Shown here: positions 53,275 to 62,136 of the stretch, one piece after another | Position numbering within the stretch: the stretch's first letter is position 1 | How the letters are laid out: every line of letters begins with the position of its first letter | Origin: Lentimicrobium sp034005265 | GTDB taxonomy: Bacteria > Bacteroidota > Bacteroidia > Bacteroidales > Lentimicrobiaceae | DNA: 64,000 bases | Direction of reading: 5' to 3' | NCBI GenBank assembly: GCA_034005265.1 | Contig: JAVEVB010000001.1 | Location: 1-64,000, forward strand | Position numbers and translations under genes: made by a program | Notes under the pieces: model-generated | What the model was told of the DNA's origin: nothing | Seen by the model: the letters and a program-made list of their open reading frames with translations, nothing else | The model's database searches: none

Positions 53275-54192
53275 TCAGATTTTGATTCTATTGATGGAAA
53301 GTTTATCAAGTGCCATGTTGCCCACTTTCATATCATTGGCGATGCGGATGTGTGGAATGTCCTCAGGTTTGCTTCCGAATATAAGGGTGGCCGCTGCATC
53401 GGCAGCTACAATATCTGAAGAAACAATCAGTTGTTTCATAGTAACCACATCAGCTTCAGAAACACCGCGCGGGCCGTTGCGCATCATTACTCTATAGCCG
53501 TCAATTACATTCAGAGTAGGTGTGCGCCAGGTCACCAGGTCGGCAATGCATTGATGAAGATCATTGCGGTGCCAGTATCGTCTGTCCCATACTATGCCCA
53601 TCAGGTTTTTCATCGAGAGTGAAATACTTGCTGAACTGTGGTGCTTCAACACCGGAACATTGATAAATACATCTGAAGAAAGGATGAGTTCATGTACTTT
53701 GGCTTCTTTCAGGCTTTTGCCACGGGGAATTTTGACGGTTTGATAATAGCCTTCAGTATTTCCGGGGACTATTTTCCCGCCCATGTTTTTTACTGCTTTC
53801 TCTATTCCACTGTTTTTGTAGCAAAGATTCCATGCATCGCAGGTATTGTCGAAAACATAAACTTCTGATGCCCCGGCGTCCAGACAATGTTTGACTATTC
53901 TGCTTACCAATTTGGGGTTTGTATTTCCGGCGCGTTCAGGAATTACATCCCAGCCAATATTAGGTTTAATAACCACTTTTTGACCTTTTTTCACAAATCT
54001 GGTCATGCCGCCCATGGAGGCAATGGCCCGGTCGAACATAATATCAGGCTCTCCGTCACGTACAGCAACCAGATCCCAATTGTTTGTTGGTGGCGGCGTT
54101 GAGGCCAAACTGGAAATTCCTCCAAAACCCACGGCAGCACTGGTTACCAGACCAGCACTTATTCCCTGTACTAAAAAGTCGCGACGTTTCAT
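53275..54192 (-). CDS. Tat-exported DUF362 protein
   Basis: The 305-residue protein starts with a twin-arginine signal (MKRRDFLVQGISAGLVTSAA), then a DUF362 domain: VVIKPNIGWDVIPERAGNTNPKLV, VYVFDNTCDAW, VFINVPVLKHHSSASISLSMKNLMG (split) and a C-terminal SSDIVAADAAATLIFG. DUF362 proteins often accompany ferredoxins but have no proven activity. The gene is joined head to tail with the polyferredoxin gene (TGAAATG), so the two likely form one extracytoplasmic redox unit. Confidence 0.88.
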   Translation of the reverse strand: MKRRDFLVQGISAGLVTSAAVGFGGISSLASTPPPTNNWDLVAVRDGEPDIMFDRAIASMGGMTRFVKKGQKVVIKPNIGWDVIPERAGNTNPKLVSRIVKHCLDAGASEVYVFDNTCDAWNLCYKNSGIEKAVKNMGGKIVPGNTEGYYQTVKIPRGKSLKEAKVHELILSSDVFINVPVLKHHSSASISLSMKNLMGIVWDRRYWHRNDLHQCIADLVTWRTPTLNVIDGYRVMMRNGPRGVSEADVVTMKQLIVSSDIVAADAAATLIFGSKPEDIPHIRIANDMKVGNMALDKLSINRIKI

Positions 54193-54299
54193 GATCAATG
54201 CATTTACTTTAAAATAACCTGATGATGAATTCCAGATTGATTGAATCTGATGGTAAAAATAGGAAATTCGTGAAAAATGAATAAGATTTAAAGAAATAA

Positions 54300-54329
54300 T
54301 TGCTGTATTAAAACAAAAAGGTATTTTTG
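54300..54329 (+). promoter_or_regulatory. Bacteroidota promoter for 54374-54874
   Basis: TTG at 54300-54302 and TATTTTTG at 54322-54329 (19-bp spacer), 44 bp before ATG 54374. Confidence 0.72.
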
Positions 54330-54373
54330 TGTTCTAGTGATATTGACTAAATCGTACCAAAAAATTAGCGTTT

Positions 54374-54874
54374 ATGAATACAATGGCCACCTCCCAGAAA
54401 ACAATGATAAACAGCCTCATCATTAATTCGGTTGCGCTTTTATTTATTTATTTTACTCCGGCACTTTCGCATCTTTTAAATTTCCCATTATATCTTGTTG
54501 AACCAATGCGAATTATGGTTGTGCTGGCAATGGTGCATGGCGATAAACGTAATGCTTTTATCCTGGCGGCTACTCTTCCTTTGTTTTCGTTTGCGATATC
54601 TGCACATCCGGTTTTTTATAAAATGTTGCTGATTTCTGCTGAGCTTTCTTTGAATGTTTGGCTGTTCTACGTATTGAAGGAGCGAATGCGCAACAACTTT
54701 ATGGCTATGATTTCAGCTGTCGTGCTAAGTAAAACAGCGTATTATTTATTAAAATCAGTGTTTATTTCTGCTGCATTATTAGGCGCTGGATTATTTTCAA
54801 CTCCTGTTTGGATTCAAGGGCTAACCACCATTCTGTTTGGGGCTTATGCGTTTATATGGAGTAAAAATAATTAA
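54374..54874 (+). CDS. Small integral membrane protein, unknown function
   Basis: The 166-residue product has about five hydrophobic helices and no large soluble part. The PMRIMVVLAMVHGDKRNAFIL stretch and overall size recall S components of ECF vitamin transporters, but I cannot assign a ligand, and no EcfA/T genes are visible. It is divergent from the DUF362-polyferredoxin pair, with its own complete promoter, so a link with that redox unit is possible. Alternative ATG at 54383. Confidence 0.7.
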   Translation: MNTMATSQKTMINSLIINSVALLFIYFTPALSHLLNFPLYLVEPMRIMVVLAMVHGDKRNAFILAATLPLFSFAISAHPVFYKMLLISAELSLNVWLFYVLKERMRNNFMAMISAVVLSKTAYYLLKSVFISAALLGAGLFSTPVWIQGLTTILFGAYAFIWSKNN

Positions 54875-55080
54875 TTGATATTGGAGTGAACGGCTTGGTT
54901 AGTCACATTGGTGGGATTGGCATGTAGAAGCTGAATATGGATGCCGGACATAGATTGATGTGTTCAGTACTGAATCATTTCAATGATTATGCTAATCGCA
55001 ACCATTCAAACAGGCCCTAAGATGTGTCATTGATACGTGAATGCCTTTGTAGGGGATAATTGACATTAAAAAAAACTATT

Positions 55081-56022
55081 TTATTCTGCTTTTAATTGTT
55101 CCGGTCGTTGCTTATGACCGGATGTGTTGATTTTTACAATAGCAGTAAGCATGATGGCCACACTAAACCATTGAATCAGGTTAAGGGTTTTGCCATGAAA
55201 AGCATAATCAAAAAGAATGGCAGACAATGGGAAGCATAATTCGAAGACGGAAGCAAGCATCGCAGGCACTTTGTTCAGCCCGAAATAATATAAATAAATT
55301 GCTCCGGAGCCAACTGTCAGCGAGATAAGGATAATGATTTTCCAATTTTCGGAGGTGACCTTTTGAAATTCAAATATGCGGTTTCCTAAAAGAACGAATA
55401 CGAGCATAATCAGGGTCGTGAATCCATATCGATAAAATGTTGCCGTTGAGAAGGAGAGGTTGTTCAATAAGCTTTTTCCAAGTACGGTTGCAGATCCAAA
55501 GCAAAATGCAGCAAGCAGCGAGTAGGCGGCAGCCAGGCCGGTTTTTTCGCCTGTTTCAAAGTGGGGGTAATCAAAGCCAAAAGTTAGAAAATAGCCTGCA
55601 AGAATGGCTATGGTTGCCCATAGTGCAAAATTTTTATTTATTTTTTCACGCAATATAATGGCTGCCAATATTATAGCAAATACAGGTTGTAATTTTTGAA
55701 GTAGAACGACTACCGATAGCTCTTCGAATTCAACTAAAAAGAGCGCCTTAACAATGGCCATGGTGCCAAGAGCCCCTCCGGTAAGCGCAACCAGAAAGAG
55801 GGTGAGAAAATCCTTGCCTTTAAATGTTTTTAAAAACCTGTATTTTCTAAAAAACAGGATGTTCATTAATAAGAAAGGTACAGCATGCAAAACGAATACA
55901 ACAAAAGTGATATCAAGGTTATACAATTGGGGCGTAAGAACAATGCCATCAAGTCCCCACATGGTTGCAGAAATGCAGATGGCTATTGATCCTGTAATTA
56001 ATGTTTGGCGCGTCTTTAACAT
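55081..56022 (-). CDS. EamA/DMT-family transporter
   Basis: The 313-residue protein has ten predicted membrane helices in two homologous EamA halves: GSIAICISATMWGLDGIVL, then LTGGALGTMAIVKALFLVEF and the second half GLAAAYSLLAAFCFGSATVLGKSLL with GSGAIYLYYFGLNKVPAMLASVFELCFPL. Members export amino acids or metabolites; the substrate is unknown. A leftward -7 lies at 56053-56060. Confidence 0.9.
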   Translation of the reverse strand: MLKTRQTLITGSIAICISATMWGLDGIVLTPQLYNLDITFVVFVLHAVPFLLMNILFFRKYRFLKTFKGKDFLTLFLVALTGGALGTMAIVKALFLVEFEELSVVVLLQKLQPVFAIILAAIILREKINKNFALWATIAILAGYFLTFGFDYPHFETGEKTGLAAAYSLLAAFCFGSATVLGKSLLNNLSFSTATFYRYGFTTLIMLVFVLLGNRIFEFQKVTSENWKIIILISLTVGSGAIYLYYFGLNKVPAMLASVFELCFPLSAILFDYAFHGKTLNLIQWFSVAIMLTAIVKINTSGHKQRPEQLKAE

Positions 56023-56052
56023 TTGGTGTGGCCTGTATAACTAAATTCACTG

Positions 56053-56060
56053 CAAAACTA
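56053..56060 (-). promoter_or_regulatory. -7 element (TAgtTTTG) for the EamA gene
   Basis: Leftward TAGTTTTG, 30 bp before ATG 56022. Confidence 0.52.
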
Positions 56061-56104
56061 TGAAATATAAGGAACTTTCCAGCTATAAAGTCTTAGGGCC
56101 TTTC

Positions 56105-56557
56105 TCAGATGAACGTTTTGTCAATGACATTTCGCCTATGTTCAAATATCGAAATGATCTTTTTACGGATAAACCAACCGGCAATTAATTGGCCAATTTT
56201 CCCCATTGGAAGGGTGTAGGTTACTGTATCTGTCATCATTACTCCCTCGGGTACAACCTCAAAATGATGCTGATGATGCCACAGTGAATAGGGGCCTTTG
56301 AGTTGGTTGTCAATAAAATAGTGGGGCTTTGAAATGTGAGTAATTTCTGTTATCCATTCCATTCTTATTTTTATCAGAGGACTTATACGGTAGCTTATAA
56401 TCATTCCTGGGTACATTGAGGGCATTGGATCAGGAAAGAGAATTTTGAAATTCATTTCCGGCGGAGTGATATAGACCAGATTTTTAGGGTCAGAAAAGAA
56501 TTCCCAGCATCTCTCAATGTCGATTTTTACCAGTTGGTTTGTTTTGAAGACAGGCAT
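56105..56557 (-). CDS. SRPBCC-family protein
   Basis: The 150-residue protein has the START-like SRPBCC helix-grip fold: FKTNQLVKIDIERCWEFFSDPKNLVYITPP at the N terminus, IRMEWITEITHISKPHYFIDNQLKGPYSLWHHQHHFE in the middle and an amphipathic C-terminal helix. This subgroup is annotated as ligand-binding or cell-division-inhibitor-like; the ligand is unknown. ATG 56557 gives the usual family N terminus (MPVFKTNQL); an in-frame codon at 56587 is less likely. Confidence 0.87.
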   Translation of the reverse strand: MPVFKTNQLVKIDIERCWEFFSDPKNLVYITPPEMNFKILFPDPMPSMYPGMIISYRISPLIKIRMEWITEITHISKPHYFIDNQLKGPYSLWHHQHHFEVVPEGVMMTDTVTYTLPMGKIGQLIAGWFIRKKIISIFEHRRNVIDKTFI

Positions 56558-56941
56558 ATTGTTAATTTTTGGATTATAGGTGACCAATGCTTCGCAACTT
56601 GTTACTATGTCTCCTGAAGTTTTTTTTATGCTTTTTTCTTCAGGAATATAGATTTTGATGGCGACACTTAGTGCTAATATTTAAATAGTCGGGCGCTGAA
56701 GTTTGTTTATTGACACTGCAAAGATAGTTTAATAAAAATGAAAAATAATTAAACAAAAGAATAAAAGTAGAAATTCCGTAAAGAGTTTATAGTCAATAAA
56801 ATAAGATTATTATATTTGATTTTAATAAAAATGTCACGATATAATGTTCAATAAAAATGATATAAGATTAAACAAAATGGTTGATCTGGAGTTTTATTAT
56901 TGTAAGTTAACCAATAATAATTAACCAAAACCTAAATTAAG
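56558..56941. other. AT-rich intergenic before the repeat-protein gene
   Basis: This region of about 380 bp is very AT-rich, with AATAAAAATG repeated several times (around 56731, 56823 and 56849). A -7 element lies at 56811-56818. No gene is supported. Confidence 0.45.
56811..56818 (+). promoter_or_regulatory. -7 element (TAtaTTTG)
   Basis: TATATTTG, 123 bp before ATG 56942; a long AT-rich leader would follow. Confidence 0.48.
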
Positions 56942-59900
56942 ATGAAAAAAATGAATCTTACTTTCCGTTCCTTTTTGTTAGGCCTGTTTTTATTTCCAGT
57001 GCTTGCTGTTTTCGGACAGGCTCGCGTACAGGTGATACACAACTCAGCCGATGCTGCTGCCGCACAGGTGGACGTATGGTTGAACGATCAGTTGTTGATT
57101 GACAACTTTGCTTTCCGCACCGCATCTCCTTTTATTGATGCACCTGCCGGCGTTGATTTTGATGTGGTCATTCAGCCCGCAAACTCAACTGATACGACCA
57201 ATGCTTTAGCACGTTTTACCTATAACCTTATGGATGGTGAAACCTATGTTCTTGTTGCCAATGGTATTGTTGTTCCAACAGGCTACAATCCAGCTACGCC
57301 TTTCAATATTTATGTCGAAGCTATGGGACGTGAGTCAGCAAGTGTAGCAACCAATAGTGATGTACTAGTATTTCATGGTGCAACCGATGCCTCAACTGTT
57401 GATGTTGTTGAAACCGGTGTTGGAGCAGGTACCATTGTTGATAATCTGTCCTACGGTGAATTTGCCGGCTACCTTGAATTACCAGCCGATGATTACGTAT
57501 TGGCTGTCCGCGACGAAACCGGAGCGGTAACTGTTGCCATGTATGAGGCCCCGCTTGCCACACTTGGATTGGATGGTGCTGCCATGACTGTAGTTGCTTC
57601 CGGATTCCTCAACCCTGCTGTGAATAACAATGGAGAAGCCTTTGGCTTGTTTGTTGCCCTTCCTGCTGGTGGTGCCCTGGTTGAATTGCCCGCTTACACA
57701 CCGAAAGCCCGCGTACAGGTGATTCACAACTCAGCCGATGCTGCTGCCGCACAGGTGGACGTATGGTTGAACGATCAGTTGTTGATTGACAACTTTGCTT
57801 TCCGCACCGCATCTCCTTTTATTGATGCACCTGCCGGCGTTGATTTTGACGTGGTCATTCAGCCCGCCAACTCAACCGATACGACCAATGCGTTAGCACG
57901 TTTTACCTATAACCTTATGGATGGTGAAACCTATGTTCTTGTTGCCAATGGTATTGTTGTTCCAACAGGCTACAATCCAGCTACGCCTTTCAATATTTAT
58001 GTCGAAGCTATGGGACGTGAGTCAGCAAGTGTAGCAACCAATAGTGATGTACTAGTATTTCATGGTGCAACCGATGCCTCAACTGTTGATGTTGTTGAAA
58101 CCGGTGTTGGAGCAGGTACCATTGTTGATAATCTGTCCTACGGTGAATTTGCCGGCTACCTTGAATTACCAGCCGATGATTACGTATTGGCTGTCCGCGA
58201 CGAAACCGGAGCGGTAACTGTTGCCATGTATGAGGCCCCGCTTGCCACACTTGGATTGGATGGTGCTGCCATGACTGTAGTTGCTTCCGGATTCCTCAAC
58301 CCTGCTGTGAATAACAATGGAGAAGCCTTTGGCTTGTTTGTTGCCCTTCCTGCTGGTGGTGCCCTGGTTGAATTGCCCGCTTACACACCGAAAGCCCGCG
58401 TACAGGTGATTCACAACTCAGCCGATGCTGCTGCCGCACAGGTGGACGTATGGTTGAACGATCAGTTGTTGATTGACAACTTTGCTTTCCGCACCGCATC
58501 TCCTTTTATTGATGCACCTGCCGGCGTTGATTTTGACGTGGTCATTCAGCCCGCCAACTCAACCGATACGACCAATGCGTTAGCACGTTTTACCTATAAC
58601 CTTATGGATGGTGAAACCTATGTTCTTGTTGCCAATGGTATTGTTGTTCCAACAGGCTACAATCCAGCTACGCCTTTCAATATTTATGTCGAAGCTATGG
58701 GACGTGAGTCAGCAAGTGTAGCAACCAATAGTGATGTACTAGTATTTCATGGTGCAACCGATGCCTCAACTGTTGATGTTGTTGAAACCGGTGTTGGAGC
58801 AGGTACCATTGTTGATAATCTGTCCTACGGTGAATTTGCCGGCTACCTTGAATTACCAGCCGATGATTACGTATTGGCTGTCCGCGACGAAACCGGAGCG
58901 GTAACTGTTGCCATGTATGAGGCCCCGCTTGCCACACTTGGATTGGATGGTGCTGCCATGACTGTAGTTGCTTCCGGATTCCTCAACCCTGCTGTGAATA
59001 ACAATGGAGAAGCCTTTGGCTTGTTTGTTGCCCTTCCTGCTGGTGGTGCCCTGGTTGAATTGCCCGCTTACACACCGAAAGCCCGCGTACAGGTGATTCA
59101 CAACTCAGCCGATGCTGCTGCCGCACAGGTGGACGTATGGTTGAACGATCAGTTGTTGATTGACAACTTTGCTTTCCGCAACGCATCTCCTTTTATTGAT
59201 GCACCTGCCGGCGTTGATTTTGACGTGGTCATTCAGCCCGGCAACTCAACCGATACCACCAATGCCCTTGCCCGTTTTACCTACAACCTTATGGATGGAG
59301 AAACCTACATACTAGTTGCCAATGGTATTGTTGTTCCTGCAGGCTATACACCTGCGACTCCTTTCGACATTTATGTATATGGCATGGGTCGTGAGGAAGC
59401 TACTTCGCCAGCAAATACTGATGTGATTGTATTTCATGGTTCTACCGATGCCCCAACTGTTGATGTTGTTGAAGTGTATGCCGGAGCGGGTACTATAGTA
59501 GATGACCTGTCCTATGGTGAGTTTTCAGGTTACCTTGAACTTCCTACAGCAAATTATCAACTTGATATTCGTGATGCAAGCGGACAAGTAACTGTTGCCA
59601 CTTTTAATGCTCCTCTTGGAGATCTAGGTCTTCAGGGTGAGGCACTTACTGTAATTGCTTCCGGGTTTCTTGATCCTGCTATCAACAGTAACGGTGCTCC
59701 GTTCGGAATATTTGCTGTGCTTCCTTCAGGTGGTGCATTTGTAACCCTTGGCAACACAACCGGTATTGAGAAAAATGAGATTGCTACTGATCTGAAAGCA
59801 TATCCTAACCCGGTTCGTGACATTTTGAATCTTTCTTTTGATCTGCGAAGCAGCAGCACAGTAAGCTACGGAATTTATAACATGAACGGGCAGTTGGTAA

Positions 59901-60040
59901 ACCAGTCTGATATGGGCTACCTATCCTCCGGCGCACAACTAATCAATGTTGATGCTTCATCACTTCCTTCCGGGTTGTATGTTATGAAAATTAATGCCGG
60001 AAATACTATTACTACTTCAAAAATCCAGGTTGTCGATTAA
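56942..60040 (+). CDS. Secreted DUF4397 repeat protein with T9SS sorting domain
   Basis: The 1032-residue protein has a signal peptide (about 1-26, ending AVFGQ) and four 229-residue units. Each unit has two DUF4397-like halves (RVQVIHNSADAAAAQVDVWL and DVLVFHGATDASTVDVVE). Units 1-3 have the same protein sequence and unit 4 has diverged. The last 85 or so residues are a type IX secretion sorting domain (YPNPVRDILNLSF ... GLYVMKINAG). It is probably exported across the outer membrane and attached to the surface; the role could be adhesion, but no ligand is known. Confidence 0.92.
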   Translation: MKKMNLTFRSFLLGLFLFPVLAVFGQARVQVIHNSADAAAAQVDVWLNDQLLIDNFAFRTASPFIDAPAGVDFDVVIQPANSTDTTNALARFTYNLMDGETYVLVANGIVVPTGYNPATPFNIYVEAMGRESASVATNSDVLVFHGATDASTVDVVETGVGAGTIVDNLSYGEFAGYLELPADDYVLAVRDETGAVTVAMYEAPLATLGLDGAAMTVVASGFLNPAVNNNGEAFGLFVALPAGGALVELPAYTPKARVQVIHNSADAAAAQVDVWLNDQLLIDNFAFRTASPFIDAPAGVDFDVVIQPANSTDTTNALARFTYNLMDGETYVLVANGIVVPTGYNPATPFNIYVEAMGRESASVATNSDVLVFHGATDASTVDVVETGVGAGTIVDNLSYGEFAGYLELPADDYVLAVRDETGAVTVAMYEAPLATLGLDGAAMTVVASGFLNPAVNNNGEAFGLFVALPAGGALVELPAYTPKARVQVIHNSADAAAAQVDVWLNDQLLIDNFAFRTASPFIDAPAGVDFDVVIQPANSTDTTNALARFTYNLMDGETYVLVANGIVVPTGYNPATPFNIYVEAMGRESASVATNSDVLVFHGATDASTVDVVETGVGAGTIVDNLSYGEFAGYLELPADDYVLAVRDETGAVTVAMYEAPLATLGLDGAAMTVVASGFLNPAVNNNGEAFGLFVALPAGGALVELPAYTPKARVQVIHNSADAAAAQVDVWLNDQLLIDNFAFRNASPFIDAPAGVDFDVVIQPGNSTDTTNALARFTYNLMDGETYILVANGIVVPAGYTPATPFDIYVYGMGREEATSPANTDVIVFHGSTDAPTVDVVEVYAGAGTIVDDLSYGEFSGYLELPTANYQLDIRDASGQVTVATFNAPLGDLGLQGEALTVIASGFLDPAINSNGAPFGIFAVLPSGGAFVTLGNTTGIEKNEIATDLKAYPNPVRDILNLSFDLRSSSTVSYGIYNMNGQLVNQSDMGYLSSGAQLINVDASSLPSGLYVMKINAGNTITTSKIQVVD
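57020..59760 (+). repeat. Tandem 687-bp coding repeats (4 units)
   Basis: Units lie at 57020-57706, 57707-58393, 58394-59080 and 59081 to about 59760. I see no difference between units 2 and 3. Unit 1 differs from them at about six silent sites, all in its first 180 bp. Unit 4 is close to 2 and 3 for about 150 bp, then diverges. This pattern fits unequal crossing-over. Confidence 0.88.
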
Positions 60041-60066
60041 TTGTTAATTTGGCTAACTACCCTGGA

Positions 60067-60095
60067 GGGCTACCTGTATAGGTAGCCCTTTTTTT
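60067..60095 (+). terminator. Terminator of the DUF4397 gene
   Basis: GGGCTACC (60067-60074) pairs with GGTAGCCC (60081-60088), followed by seven T. Confidence 0.88.
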
Positions 60096-60238
60096 GTATT
60101 TGGCAAAATAAACTAAATAAGCTGCAGGTTATCGATGGCTGAATAATGTTGACTTTTTTTTAGTTTACATTCAGAATGGTGTTGTCTGATACGGGTAGAA
60201 ATTAATCTTTAAAATGCCTTTAATTAGTCGTTTATTCC

Positions 60239-60246
60239 TATTTTTG
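60239..60246 (+). promoter_or_regulatory. -7 element (TAttTTTG)
   Basis: TATTTTTG, 17 bp before ATG 60264; it lies before the in-frame TTG at 60252, which would leave no leader. Confidence 0.55.
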
Positions 60247-60263
60247 AAGGATTGAAAGCAAAG

Positions 60264-62120
60264 ATGAAAAAAATAACACTTCTGTTGATTTGTCTGGCAA
60301 TTCACTTCTCGATCTTTGCTCAGAGAACCAATGAGATTTTTGAAGAGGGTTTTGAAGGATATCCTGATTTTTCTGTGGATTTGTCGCCCTGGACTACAAT
60401 CGATTTGGATGAAAGGCCTACCTGGGGTATAGAAAACGTAAGTTTTCCGCATCAGTACGAGCCCATGTCATTTATCGTTTTTAATCCATTGGCAACAATA
60501 CCGGCAATGGTTAATCCGGAGATATTGCCACACACAGGGGATCGATTGGCCGTTAGTTTTTCTGCCAATGGAACAAAGAATAATGATTGGCTGATTTCAC
60601 CCGCGCTTGTGGCCGGAACCAACTCTTCGGTTTCTTTTTATGTAAAATCATACACCTCCCAGTTCGGGCTTGAACGTTATAAGGTGGGAATTTCTACCAC
60701 GGATACTCATCCTGAAAGTTTTACCATCATCTCAGGCCCCAATTATTTTACCGCTCCTGCTTTGGCATGGGAGCAAAAAATCTTAAATCTGGATGCGTTT
60801 GATGGACAAACCATTTATATTGCCTTGCAGTGTGTCTCGGATGAGGCCTTTATTTTTATGGTTGATGATTTTCGTTTTACAACGGAATTGCCTGATGTTT
60901 CTATATTAAGCGGCAAGGTCACCAATGCATTGGATGGAGCGGCCATTCCCGGTGCTGAAGTTTGTATTGCCGGGCTATGTGCAATCACCGATCAGGATGG
61001 TAATTATTCTATTGGTCAGGTGCCCTCAGGAACCTTGTTGCCTGCTTTTGGTGCAAATCCCGTATTTGGCAGTGCGCCACTTGTGGTACAATTTAACGAT
61101 CAATCTACCGAAAATACACATACGGTAAGCTGTTCAAAACCAGGATACCTTACGTATGTAAACCAACAGGTTTCTATACTGCCGGGGGATACCTTAAATC
61201 TAAATCTGTCCCTCTCACCTGAACTTCAGGAGGGCAATGTCCGCTTTGTGCTTAACTGGGGTGTTACGCCTACCGATCTTGATTCCCACTTACTTACGCC
61301 TGAAATAGAAGGCAGTGTTTATCACGTTTTTTTTGATAATAAGGGCAGTCTCACAGCCCCCCCATTCGCAAGGCTTGATTTTGATATTACTACGGGTTTT
61401 GGTCCTGAAACCATGACCATTTATGAACTCCGGCCTGGGAATTATGGTTATTATGTCCGCAATTTTTCAGAAAATCCTTCCATCACCCTTTCCCATGCGG
61501 TGGTTCAAATTTATGGTGTTGATGGCTTACTATATACGGTGCAGGTCCCTTCTTCCGGAAGTGGTTATTATTGGCATGTTTGTGATATTGATGGGCAAAC
61601 AGGGGATATCATTATTAAAAATACTATCCTTGACGAGCCCCCGTCTCATTTTTTTAATACATCTGGAAATAATACTTATTCAAAAATACATGGTAATCGC
61701 TATATAAATTCGTGGTTGTGGGACTTTGGTGATGGATCTACCTCCACGCTCAGGCATCCACTTCATACCTATACCGACGAAGGAAGTTATTCGGTGAGTC
61801 TTAAAGTGGAGAATGGAGTAAATCAGGAGATGTTGGTTAAAGAAGCTTATATTCAGGTTGGTCCTCAGTCAATTGAAGAAAATAAGGTTGAACATCAGCT
61901 AGTTATTGCTCAGTTACCTGGGAGTGAGGTGTTGAATATTGTTTCATTGAGTGAAATACTTAACCTGCGCATTATTGGTATTTCAGGAAAAGTGTTCTTG
62001 AGTAAATCCTGTATTGGAAAGGAAATGTCACTCAACATTGGGTTCCTTCAAAAGGGAGTCTATCTGATTGACATTGAAACCAATGCAGGTAAATTCGTTA
62101 GGAAGTTCATTCGCTGGTAA
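60264..62120 (+). CDS. Secreted multidomain protein (cleaved-adhesin, PKD, T9SS sorting)
   Basis: The 618-residue exported protein has a signal peptide (about 1-20, ending SIFAQ), a cleaved-adhesin/jelly-roll domain (about 30-210: GDRLAVSFSANGTKNNDWLISP, YIALQCVSDEAFIFMVDDF) and a carboxypeptidase-like regulatory domain. A YfaP-like domain (VRFVLNWGVTPTDLDSHLL) comes next, then the second half of a PKD domain (SWLWDFGDGSTS, HTYTDEGSYSVSLKVENG) and a weak T9SS-type C-terminal sorting region. The first half of a PKD domain (NPVFGSAPLVVQFNDQST) sits far upstream, inside the regulatory domain. Function is unknown; surface binding is likely. Confidence 0.85.
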   Translation: MKKITLLLICLAIHFSIFAQRTNEIFEEGFEGYPDFSVDLSPWTTIDLDERPTWGIENVSFPHQYEPMSFIVFNPLATIPAMVNPEILPHTGDRLAVSFSANGTKNNDWLISPALVAGTNSSVSFYVKSYTSQFGLERYKVGISTTDTHPESFTIISGPNYFTAPALAWEQKILNLDAFDGQTIYIALQCVSDEAFIFMVDDFRFTTELPDVSILSGKVTNALDGAAIPGAEVCIAGLCAITDQDGNYSIGQVPSGTLLPAFGANPVFGSAPLVVQFNDQSTENTHTVSCSKPGYLTYVNQQVSILPGDTLNLNLSLSPELQEGNVRFVLNWGVTPTDLDSHLLTPEIEGSVYHVFFDNKGSLTAPPFARLDFDITTGFGPETMTIYELRPGNYGYYVRNFSENPSITLSHAVVQIYGVDGLLYTVQVPSSGSGYYWHVCDIDGQTGDIIIKNTILDEPPSHFFNTSGNNTYSKIHGNRYINSWLWDFGDGSTSTLRHPLHTYTDEGSYSVSLKVENGVNQEMLVKEAYIQVGPQSIEENKVEHQLVIAQLPGSEVLNIVSLSEILNLRIIGISGKVFLSKSCIGKEMSLNIGFLQKGVYLIDIETNAGKFVRKFIRW

Positions 62121-62136
62121 CTGTATTCCTACGCAC

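Noticed and set aside
54875..55080. Possible tRNA or small RNA between the membrane-protein and EamA genes
   Set aside because: No cloverleaf, promoter or terminator could be made out by eye.
57321..59186. Repeated leftward open frames of 67-82 codons inside the tandem array
   Set aside because: They recur every 687 bp only because the underlying gene repeats, and they have no features of their own.
57020..59760. CRISPR or transposon explanation for the long direct repeats
   Set aside because: The repeats are 687 bp, contiguous, in frame and coding for DUF4397 units, with no spacers or transposase.
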